A DNA stretch of 64,000 nt from Vigna angularis (lineage: Eukaryota; Streptophyta; Magnoliopsida; Fabales; Fabaceae): the NCBI RefSeq assembly GCF_016808095.1, contig NC_068971.1, positions 10,428,501 to 10,492,500 of the forward strand, given 5' to 3'. Shown here in pieces: positions 50,201 through 62,200 of this stretch. Below the pieces are notes generated by a model. The model was not told the origin of the DNA. It made no database searches and saw nothing but the letters and a program-made list of their open reading frames with translations. Both the position numbers and the translations under genes were made by a program. Position 1 is the first letter of the stretch. Every line of letters starts with the position of its first letter.

Positions 50201-53200
50201 TTCTGCCAGCATCCTGAATTATAATAGAGATATATTAGAAAAGTGTCACCATATTTTCTTTTTATTCTGGTATCAACATTCTTGTGGAGGAAAAGTTGGA
50301 AACAACCGTTAGTTATATACTGTTTGTTGTTTTTAAGATTTTGTGAAGGAATGTTTTATCTATTTCTTTCACAAAATTTTGAAAATAGGGATAAATGAAA
50401 GCAGTGTGATATTTTTGTAAGTATTAGTAAAAGCATATTAATTGAAAATACAAATTGTAAAATAGCCATTACCCTTTAAGGGTCTGTTTGCTTTGAGAAA
50501 TTGTTTTTGTTTTAATTTTTTATTTCACTTTTAATTACAAAAGTGTCTTGGTTTCATTTTTGTTTTCAAATACTTGTCTAGGTAATAGTGAAAAATATAT
50601 TATTTTTCTTGCTCTCACTATTTTATATACAAAATTTGAAAATAGGAAACAATGAAAATAAAATGACATTTTTTAATTAAAAGGAAACAGAAAATGAAAA
50701 TACAAACCTTTCCTCAAACCAAACAAGCTCCAATATTCCCTGTTTCCTGTGGCCTTTGAATTGAAATTTGTATGTTCATTTAGTGATAGTCCTTGCCTTA
50801 CCTTGGTAGCTTCTTTTATTATGTTGATATGTGCTGAAACTTTGGATTTTTAACCCTTTTTCCCATCAGGAAGTGAAGGGCACATGCTAGAGGAAGCTAA
50901 ATCTATCAATCTTTCACTTAGTTCATTGGGAAAATGTATTAATGCTCTAGCAGAGAACAATGCTCATGTTCCATTTCGTGATTCAAAGCTTACCAGAATG
51001 CTTCGAGACTCTTTTGGTGGTAAGAGGCCATAATTTGTTGTTTAGATATCTTAGTATCATATCCTTCTGATCTTCAACTTGACAAGATCAAAAAATTGAG
51101 TGTGATGTCATTTATGGTTTACAAAACTATTTTCTTAATCCTTGATGGACATATTTATGGTATCTTTGTCTTAGTATTTGTACTAGATGCCAATAGTCTT
51201 CTTGGACACTCTTTCTACTTGCTTTCTGATAATCTGCAGGCACAGCTAGGACTTCATTGATTGTGACTATTGGCCCATCACCACGTCATCGAGGAGAGAC
51301 TTCTAGTACCATATTGTTTGGCCAGAGGGTCAGTTTCTTCACTTAGATTTATACTTCCATATATGTAGTTATTCATTCTATATGAACTAAATATCATACT
51401 TAGATTTTTATAAAATTTATTCTCCTTGAGATCTGTTTCGTTGTGCATCGACTGTATGCTATATTTCTATTATTTTGATGTTAGTGTTGGAATTTATTTT
51501 GAAAAATCACTGTTGGAGATTTCTTGCATCAAATGTTAATAGTACTGGCAGAATTTATTAATTTAATGCCCTTAGATTCAACTGTGCGTCCTTGTGCCGT
51601 TTATTAACTACACTTGCTGGCATCTTATTTTACTCTTTTGTTAGTAGAGCCAATTTGTGACCTTAGTTATCATGATCATCATTATAAGCAAATAATTTAT
51701 TGAGAGATAGGAGGCTCAAATTTAAGGGGGTAACTCGATAAATTATTCCAAGAACAAAAGTTAAAAATTAAGAACACAAAACGTGCCGCTGCATACCATC
51801 TCTGAAGATCTACTAAAGAATAACCACATGTCCTTAAGCATAACACAGCAGCTAAATGCAATACACTACACAAAAAGATCTTCTAATGTATCAATTGACC
51901 AGTGAAAATTCTAGCTTTTCTTTCCAACAGAATACACCAAACAACTCCAAATTCAGCACAATGTCAAAGCCTTTTATAATCTCTATTAGTGTCAAAACTT
52001 CTAAAATTAATCCACAAGAGCTTATGGAGATCCTTGGAGATTCAAAAGTAAGTGAAAAAACATTTTGAAAACTCAATCTGCACGTAGCACAAAAATAGAG
52101 GAAGAAAGCAGTTAGAGGTCTTCAAATTTGAAGTAAATCCTTGACAATGAAGTAATTCAGTTCGAGAACGCCAGTCCATATACAAATGGTTTAACCTTTG
52201 AGATAGTGATTGATTTCCTAAGGAAGGAGCTACACTGCTGGATGAAGTGAGAAAATGGATGGTAGGATTTACATGGAAAACATCTGGAGTGTCAAGTGAC
52301 CTAATCCTCTGGTCTAAGTTTGAATAGATGTGGATAGAATATAACAAGGTTAGAAGAGATTGTCAATCAGAGAATTCCCTATTATTCAAATTTCTGAAAA
52401 ACATAAAATTTCTAGAAACAGCAGTAGATTCAGAAGATGAACAAAACTGGATTAAAGGAGACTGCTGATTGGAAAGAAGATAAAGTCTATGAAGCGTTTC
52501 AGAAAAAGGAACATCTCACAGATAGGTGGTTTTTGAAAGTGAATTTAGGCCTAATTCAATCTTACAAAATTGGGGTTGTAATGTTAGGTTTTCACTTGTA
52601 TATGTTATTACTTGACCTTATTTCTAGTCGATGTGAAATTTCTGTCAAACCCTCACATCAGGGACTGGACATGTGGAATCTTGGACCATATTTTTTGTGG
52701 TTTGACAACACTTTGATTGTGGATGGAACAATAGGCCTAGCAGACCTTATTGGGTTAGAGCCCAATTCCATCTTAGAAATTGAATTAGGCCAAACTCAAT
52801 GTTATAAAACAAGCTTGTAAAGTGAAGTTTGTACCCATTCATATACTATAACTTAACAATATCTCTAGTTGATGTGAGTTTCTAACAAGTGTCATCCCAA
52901 ATTTTGATATGGGAACCATCTCCAAATTCAAGAATAGAGAAGACCGAAAGAAGCATAGTACTCAACCCTAAAAAAATAATTTCTAGGGCTGGCAAGTAAT
53001 GCTGGACTGTTGCAGTGGCATACCACTGATCAAAATGCAAATCATATTTCATTATGATAATTTTATCATCATTGTCATTATCATTTAAAATGAATTCTTT
53101 TTGGTGAAAATTGATATGGTTTTCTGTTTTTGTGACAGAAAAATAACACATTTTTGTTTCATCAGGCTATGAAAGTTGAGAATATGTTGAAAATAAAGGA

Positions 53201-56200
53201 GGAATTTGATTATAAAAGCTTGTCTCGAAAGCTTGAGGTACAATTAGATAAGCTTATTGCAGAAAATGAAAGGCAGCAGAAAGCTTTTGAGGATGAAGTT
53301 GAGAAAATAAATTTGGAGGCCCAATGTCGAATTGCCGAGGTGGAGAGGAACTTTGCAGATGCATTGGAGGTTTGTCATATGACCCATATGAAGGATCTTG
53401 ACTACAAATTACATTAAATTTTTAAGCCAAAGTCTTGTGGTTTTGAACTGTTTTGTAGCTGTATACATAATGCTGTATACTAATAACCTAGGGTTTACAT
53501 ATTGTTAAAGTATGTGATGGAGGATCATTATTATTAATTTAACTCTTTCTAATTGATGGTATTGTTCTAGCTCATCTTGTGAACAGAACGTAAAGACAGT
53601 CTAGTAATTCTGGGCTATGCCTTAGTTATGCTGGATTGATGTCTTGTTGAGGAAGTATGGATTCTGTTAAGTGTTATTTCTTAAAAATGTCTCAGATTGA
53701 GTGTTGAGGTTAAAAAATGATCAATCTGTGTGGCTGGAGTACTTTTATGAAGATTTATGTGCTTTTGTATTGTTGAAATATATTGTATTGTATAATTGGA
53801 CTTTTAGTTTTGGGCTTTTAGGTGCTGGCCCATTGTTCCTTATATAGGACTTTTTTGTGTAATAGAAACTTCAACACACACAGTAATAATATTTTTACGA
53901 TTAGATTTTCTCTCCCAAACTTTCACATGGTATCCAGAGCAGGTTAGGGTTTGCCGTTCGCCACTGCTCACTGCCCGCCTCCGCATCCGCTGTCGTTCAC
54001 CGTCGCTTCCGCCGCCGTCGTCGCCGCTTTCCGCCGTCGCAATCTTTTTTCGGCGAAGTTAAGGGTTCGGTGCGCCTCGACGAGCGCGACCCATCCCTGG
54101 TGGTCGCCGCCTCATCCTTCTCTCGACGCGCCATCACGCGTCGTTTCTTTTTGACCTCTCTTGGGTGCGTGGGCTTCACGCGCCGCCTCTCCCGTGTCGG
54201 ATCTTCACCGTGCCACTGCCGGTCGTTTCGCCTCCGTCTCCTGAGTGTATTGTGGTCTCTGATTTGCTGTTCCGTTGAGGGTTGCTCTGTTTAGGGTTTC
54301 TTCCCACAATCTTTTTTCCCCTCTTTTCTTGTTTGGCTTTATAATGGCTGGTCTTCGAACACCGTCTCTCTCTGCTACACCAACCATTACTTCTGCAAAA
54401 CTCAATTGGAAAAACTATCTATCTTGGTCTTCTTCCCTGGAGTTATGGTTTCTTGGTCAAGGATACCATGATCATCTTGAACAAGATGTTTCCACCGTTC
54501 CTGAAGAAGAGAAATCTCAATGGCAGAAGCTTGATTTTCAACTATGTGCTGTCCTATGGCAATCTGTTGAACAAGAAGTCTTAGAAATTTTGATACCTTA
54601 CAAAACGTGCTCCTCCTTTTGGAGAAAAGCTCAGGATATCTTTGCGAACAATGTGCAACGTCTCTTTGATGCAACTCAAAGAGTGACTTCCTTCAAACAA
54701 AACAATCATGATATGGTTACTTACATAGGAACGGCCCGTGCTGCTGTAGAAGAATTGAAGAATTTCTTTGTGGCTGATTCTGTAAAAGGCCTAAACAAGA
54801 AGCTTGATAAGTTTTACATGGTCTTAATTTTAAGAGGTCTACATTCAGATTTTGATCATGTTCGTGATCAAATGTTAGCTGGTGATCAAGTTCCATCAAT
54901 GGACAGCTTAGTTACTCGACTTCTTCGGGTATCTTCATTAGTTAAAGACGAAAGTTCAATTGGTGGTATTAAAACATCAGCTATGGTAGCACCACAAGGA
55001 AGAGGAGGAGGCAGAGGCAACCGAGGAGAACGTGGTGGCTGTGGTATGCGTCCTCAATGCACATATTGTAGGAGGATAGGCCATACTCGAGAGAAATGTT
55101 ATGCCTTACATGGATATCCAAACAAAGTCGCTCATGTTTCGAAATCTGATGATCTCGAACCCAAAATTTCAAATGAAGAATACCAAGAATTTTTGAAGTA
55201 TAAGTCTGGAAAATCTTCTAATCCTGACCAATCCTCTTCCATGTCCAATGTGTCAACTGCCTGTATATCTCAATCTGTGGAAGGTCACAATCCATGGATC
55301 CTTGACTCAGGTGCCTCAGACCATATCTCTGGTACTATTTCTTCATTTTCTTCCATGTTCTCTCAGAAAATCCCTCATTTCATTACTGTTGCCAATGGAT
55401 CCAAAGTTGCATCCCAGGGAATTGGCAGAGTTTCCTTATCTCCTTCACTAAATTTAAATTCTGTTTTGTATATTCCTGATTGTCCTTACAATTTAATCTC
55501 CTTGAGCCAATTGACTCGTTCCTTAAATTGTTCTGTAACCTTTACTGCTAATTCCTTTGTTATACAGGAACATGGTACGAGTCGCCTGATTGGAGAAGGA
55601 CATGAGTCTCGAGGACTTTATTTTTTGAAACACTTGAGATTGAAAAGAAATAATTCTTGAGGGCTTAATTGATCCCTCTCATAATTTATAAAAATAAATT
55701 GATACAAGAGGACATGATAATTAGGGTAACCTTATTAGACACAATATAATCGTGATAAATAAGGTAACTCTAGACACAATATAATCATGATAAATAGGGT
55801 AACTCTAGACACAATGTAATCATGATAAATAGGGTAACCTTAGACACAATATAATCATGATAAATAAGGTAATCCTAGACACAATATAATCATGATAAAT
55901 AGGGTAAATATTCTAACACTCCCCCTCAAGCTGGAGCATACAAATTGTATGTGTCAAGCTTGGAATAAATAAAATCAATCCAACAAAATCAACTTGTCTA
56001 AAATGTCGAGACAATAGACGTGGTAACTTTGGCTCCGAACAAGATGCACATATGTTTCAGACCATCAAGAGAGAATGTCTATAAACCAAATTGGACTCAC
56101 AAACCAGCGTAACCAAAGAGACTCCTCATAAGCTTATGGAGAATAATATTGGACAACCACGAAACTTGATCTAGCACCATGAACCTTCAAGTAATGACTT

Positions 56201-59200
56201 TGACAAAGTTGATTTCCATCAAAAGTGAATGACGAGTGGTAGACAGCGACAAACTGCAGAAACTGGATTGCCATCAAGTAAGGATGGGGCCTGCATGACT
56301 AAAAGCGATAAACTACAAAGACTGGATTCCATCGAGAAAGGATGGAGATTGTAGTGGCTAAAAGCGACAAACTACAGGGATTACACTGCCATCAAGTAAG
56401 GATGGGGCCTGTAGTGATTGGAAACATACTCCCCTTACTGCAGGGACTAAATTGCCATTACTGACTGATGGGGCCTGCAGGGATTAAATTGCCATCACTG
56501 ACTGATAGAGCCTGCAGGGCCTAAATTGCCATCACTGACTGATGGGGCCTATAGTGGCTGGAAGCGACAAAACTACAGGGACTGCCATCACTAACTAACG
56601 AGGTGATGGGGGCCTACAGTGGTTGAAAGGACAAAATTGCAGGGACTGCCATCATTAACTGATGGAGCATGTGGTTGGAAACATATTGCAGTGGTTGGAA
56701 GCATCTCCCCCTCACGACAAACGACGGAAATGATGATGCCGTCGATGACAAATCGTGAAGGTGGGAGATCATAATGGTCTCTTTTATTCATCAAAGCATC
56801 CAAAAACAGATCTAATAAGGGACTGGTGAAATTGTTTGACTAAGATTCTGAATCTGGCCAGAAATAGGCTCCCCCTCATGCCATGAGGAACCTTCAACCT
56901 ATGACTTTGATGTTGAAATTTGATAGGTTCTTTATCCAAGAACCTAGGAAAAACTCACTCCTTACTTTTCAAACACACACACCGACAAAGAAATGCTTCT
57001 TTTATTCACTTTCAATCAACAGAAAGAATACAGAGAGCTTAACCTCTCCCCCTCAGGACAATGAGTCCTGATCAACAATTCAATAAGGCAAAAAGATCCC
57101 CCCAAACTAATCACAACTATTTATACAAGTTCAAAAGCTTTTCCCCGCTCCCCCTAATTGACCAAACAGTTAGACCAACTAACTATGTTTCTTTCTTCTC
57201 TCATAGACTAATAACGGTCTAACAAAATTCCTTGGTGTTAACCAACTAATAGCACTGACTCTCCTTGGATACTTGTATATAAATGACACAAGCCATCAGG
57301 AACATCACAACTGCTCCAATACGCAAAACTAAACAAATATTAGGAAAGTAGGCTAAGGAATAATGCTGAAACAGAGGTATAATGCTGAAATAGAGAGTTT
57401 TTTTTTTTATTTGGTCGAGCGAGACGAACGATAGTGAAGCCGTGTGATTCCGACACCGGAAAGGTGGCGTGTGACAAACAAGCGCCGAAAGCTTTTCAGA
57501 GAGAAGTCGTGCGTGACAAGATGAGAATGAGGCAATGACTAGGGATGGGTCGCACTCCTCGAGGCGCACAAAACCCCTAAGTTCGCCAGAGAAAATGTGA
57601 CAATGGCGGAGGTGAACGTCGGACAAATGTGGCGCACATGGCGGCGCCTGGATGAGAACTAGCCCTCTCGCTCAAGGAGGCGTCGGACTAAACTGTGGTA
57701 GCAGATGGCAACGGAGGACAATAAACGGTGGTTGGCAGCGGACGGTGGTCGGCAGCAGACAGCTGCAGACGGTGGGAAACAACGGATAGCGGCAGACAAT
57801 GACGAACGACGTCGGGAACAAAAGTTGATGGTGACAAACTTCTACAACTCGTCATAGTGGCAAAACAGTGCTAGATGGACAACGACAAATGGCACCAGAC
57901 AACGACAAACGATGTCAAACAGCGACAAACAGCGCTTGGATAGCGGCAAACGGTGCCTGGACAGTGGCAAACGACACTTGGACAGCGGCAAACGACACCT
58001 GGACAGCGGCAAACGGTGCCTGGACAGCGGCAAACGGTGCCTAGAAATTGATTGTCATTTTATTAGAGAGAAGTTGTTGACTAAGGAACTTGTTACTGAG
58101 TTTGTCAATTCTAATGAACAACTCGAAGACATTATAACCAAATCTCTAAGGGGGCCCAGGATTCAATTTATATGTTCCAAGCTTGGTGCATATGATCTAT
58201 ATTTTCCAGCTTGAGGGGGAGTGTTGAAATATATTGTATTGTATAATTGGACTTTTAGTTTTGGGCTTTTAGGTGCTGGCCCATTGTTCCTTATATAGGA
58301 CTTTTTTGTGTAATAGAAACTTCAACACACACAGTAATAATATTTTTACGATTAGATTTTCTCTCCCAAACTTTCACATGTATGTCAGATTTTAGGATGG
58401 ATATAGTGTGACTTTTTGATCAGTTTGCTATCAAATGTTTTTTTATGCCTTTTTGGGCTGTCTCTATATCTTTGCTTTGTATTCTTAATTTTGTATTAGA
58501 CATCGTGCAAAACCATTATGCCCTATTTTTGTGGAAAACTTAAATCACCGAAGATGCTAATTTTTAGGCTTTTTGGGGTAACATCTCTATAGTTTTCTCA
58601 ATGCTTATATGGAGTTGTATGATTGTACCCTGTAGAAAGAGAGACTGAAATGCCAGATGGAGTACATGGAATTGGTAAAGGAGTTGGAGCAGAAGCTGGT
58701 CTTGAATCAAGAAAGACATGACTGCAATAGTTCTGTCGCTGGTAATGGAGAGGTATATTCCTTTTTAAATAATATTATCACGCTGCAAATCTTGAAGGTG
58801 GATTTTTGTCCCCCTGTTTTTAAAAGTTAATGGTCACATATTTTTTGAGATATCAACGTGTGTTACTGTTTTCACATTCAACATTTTTGGTTAATGTTGG
58901 TTGCTGGCTGTGTCCTAAGTTTCTGGGACAAGTGTTGATTTTTTTTTCTTTAAATGTATTTGTTGAATGAACCTAATTTTTTGGTTATGTCCAAGTATGC
59001 TATTGTTTGGTAGGTTGGACTGAACATTTGTATTTGAGGAAATATGAATATTTTTCCTGAATCATACTCGATACAGTATGAGGTATAAATTGGAAAGGGA
59101 AAAAGAAAATCTTTACACCAAATAATTCGGATATGATCTAGGCTCTGAAAATCCGTGATTCTGATTGGTTTGGGCAATCTCCAACATTCCCCCTCAATCC

Positions 59201-62200
59201 GGGTGGTAGATATCTATCATACTCAGATTGGATTTGATGCTATCACGTATATTCCTTGGTTAGAGCCTTAGTTAGAATGCTTGCTGTCTGCCTGCATGAT
59301 GGGCATGCGAGATTACTCTCAATTTTAGCAACATTGTTTAACATCTTTCGGGGTGTATTTTGTTCATGCTGAAGAGAGGTCTATGTTTTCTTTTATATTT
59401 TTTCTTTCATCTACATTTTTTCTTTTATACAAAGACACACACACACAATAAGAAAAACATTAGAATAGAAGTCATCCTGCTATCTCATTTTTGTTGCTGT
59501 CTGCTGTCTGGGATTGACTAGTATGATCTCAACATGTCACAATAGAATCTCAAAAGGAGATAAAATTTGAATTCATTAAGGTGTTCTTATTTATCAAAGT
59601 TAATCTTCTGGGATTGTTGTTTCATGACAAATGTTTATATTAAGCAATAATTTATTTTATGATTTTCTTAGCAGTCTTGTGGTAAATTCGATACTGTAAT
59701 TTACACATCAATCTTCATCAGTCCCAATGTCATAGTTTTAATAATTGCCTGGTTGAACGATTATAGTTGCTGCTTTGAGGTACTATTTTTATCTTTTTAT
59801 TTTTGGTTTTAATTAGTTAGCTATTTGTGCCTTTTTGGCTCAGGGGCCCGCATCATCTTCAGCAGGTGAAGTTACTGAGGTCAAAATACTGCTTGAAACT
59901 GAAAGAAGTCGGAGGAAGGCAGCTGAAGAAGAGGTAGAGCATCTAAAAAATCAACTGGGGAAATACACACAAACACAGGTGAGATTCAGTTAAATGGCAA
60001 GCTTTTCTGTTTCTTCATCTTTCTAAAATGGTTTTATTGTACTAAAATCTTTTATGTATACTAGGCAGGAGATGCCGAAATTGTAAAGCTGCGGAACATC
60101 TTGGAGGATGAGGCTAATCAGAAAAAAAGACTTGAAGAAGAAGTAATAATATTGAGAAGTCAATTATTGCAATTGAACTTTGAAGCTGACCAGGTATTTG
60201 TTTTATGTTGACTAAGATTTGAGAATTCAGCATATTCTTTAGTAATAAACTTTAACTTGGATTGTAATTCTATGCTTTGAGTCATTGAGTTTGCTTTGAT
60301 TTAATGAAAGTGGCCATAAAATGCACAATGCTCTTCAGTATTTAATTTTGTAGAAAATTCTTGTAACAAACCCAACCAGAGCTCCAAATGTAGGTCCTAA
60401 ACATAATTTCATTCTGAACTAATGAAGTAGTAGATGTTGTCAAATCAAAGATTCTTTGATCTCTCCATTGCTTCTAGCTGCATGTTACATTATGTTCTTT
60501 GACATAACTTTGAATCTTTGGTATAGTATGATATAATTCTATGTTTATAGATGAGAAAGTGTTTGGAAAATGGAAGCTCTGGTAGCACATTTTCTGCCAT
60601 GGATTCCTCCCGGCCTAACCAATTCAAGGACACTGCAAATGGTCAGAAGTCATCTGTTGCTACTCTCTTTGAGCAAGGTATGAATGAGTTCTTTTGAGTT
60701 ATAACTGAAACATTCCATCATATCGGTGTTAATGACTCGTTATTTTAACAGTTGGACTGCAAAAGATTTTATCGTTGCTGGAGTCAGATGATGCCAATGT
60801 ACGAATTCATGCTGTGAAAGTGGTAGCCAACCTAGCTGCAGAAGGTTGAAGCTAATCTCATCTTAAGGCTCTATATTTGATCATCTACTTTCTGTAAAAA
60901 AAAATTTCTGGCAATGCTTACAATTGTTAAAAACAGTACTTGAGTTAGGAGTCTGTTTAGTTTCAGAAAAATATTTTCTGTTTTCATTTCCTATTTTCAC
61001 AAAACATAATAATGTATATAGAAAATTGTTTCATAAATCAAAAGTCCCTCTGTTTCTTTTATGTTGATTGTCTTCTGATAGTTGTATATATTGCAGCTTG
61101 ATTTATTTTTTTAAATCATTGGTTGTAATTTATCTGGAAAATTCTACTTTTTTCTGAAAAGCATCTGTATTAGTTTTCCATAAAATTCGTCTTGTTTTCA
61201 CTGTCCACTAGACCATTCTTTCATTCTACATTTTCTCTGCTCATACATTCCGAAGACCAAGACTGGTCGTTTTGTTATATGCTCATGTATATTTTCTTAT
61301 GTGTAGTATTTCCTTTAGTAGTTTTTCTCAATCTGATATGCAGAGGCTAATCAAAAGAGAATTGTTGAGTCTGGGGGGCTTACTTCCTTGCTGATGCTTC
61401 TTCGAAGATATGAGGATGAAACTGTTCGCAGAGTAGCTGCTGGGGCAATTGCCAATCTTGCTATGAATGGTGAATATCGTTAGTATATTTTTTTGCATAT
61501 TATAGACAATTGGATCTTGCTTCACACTTTGTTTACTACCTTCGTTTATTAGTGTTGTGCATTTACCTAATGTTACAATTGATATTGTTTTGCTTTCTTT
61601 TGTTAAATCAGAAGCGAATCAAGAACTTATTATGGCTGAAGGAGGAATTACTCTGTTATCAATGACTGCATCTGATGCTGAAGATCCACAAACTCTTCGA
61701 ATGGTTGCTGGGGCAATTGCTAACTTATGTGGAAATGGTATAATTTGTTGTTTTTTAGCAAGTCATTTATTTATGTTGATAAGTGCATGAAAATATAATT
61801 TTAGCCATCAGATAAATTCAATTTGGATAGTTACTTAAAATTACACTATGTTGGTGATGTAATCTCCACTATTGTCTACTAATTGTTTCTTTGGACATTA
61901 TGTGCTTGTGGGTTGAGAAATTGACATCTTGTTTGGCATTTTTTTTGTGAACATAAGGTCAAACATGGGTTTGAATGGAATAATGAATTTCTGCTTTCGC
62001 GATTATTATTCTCCTCAAACAATCATCATTATGTTGAAATCATTTTCAAATAAGATATCTAAATATAAATTACTTTAACCCACATTTAAGTGAACTCCAT
62101 CTTTTTACAAAGATTGTCTAAAATTGTAATGGCCAACGCTCAGAAAAATGCCAACTAATCCTGAATAGTTTGCACTGCTCTTGCTGATATTTACCCCTTT

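Larger units (their letters stand above)
53771..58378 (+). mobile_element. Non-autonomous copia element with identical LTRs, ARK intron 9
   Basis: 157-bp LTRs (53771-53927 and 58222-58378) look identical base for base and are flanked by the target duplication TGTAT (53766-53770, 58379-58383). The primer-binding site TGGTATCCAGAGC follows the 5' LTR, with one inserted C relative to TGGTATCAGAGC; the polypurine tract TTGAGGGGGAG precedes the 3' LTR. Inside are a leader, gag plus protease, then about 2.3 kb of foreign sequence that includes an inverted fragment of a related element, and only the last part of RNase H. It cannot move alone, yet identical LTRs say it inserted very recently. Confidence 0.92.

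Noticed and set aside
53951..54294. Arg/Ser-rich frames on both strands before the copia gag
   Set aside because: GC-rich leader of copia element 2; a second, inverted leader copy shows no frame conservation.
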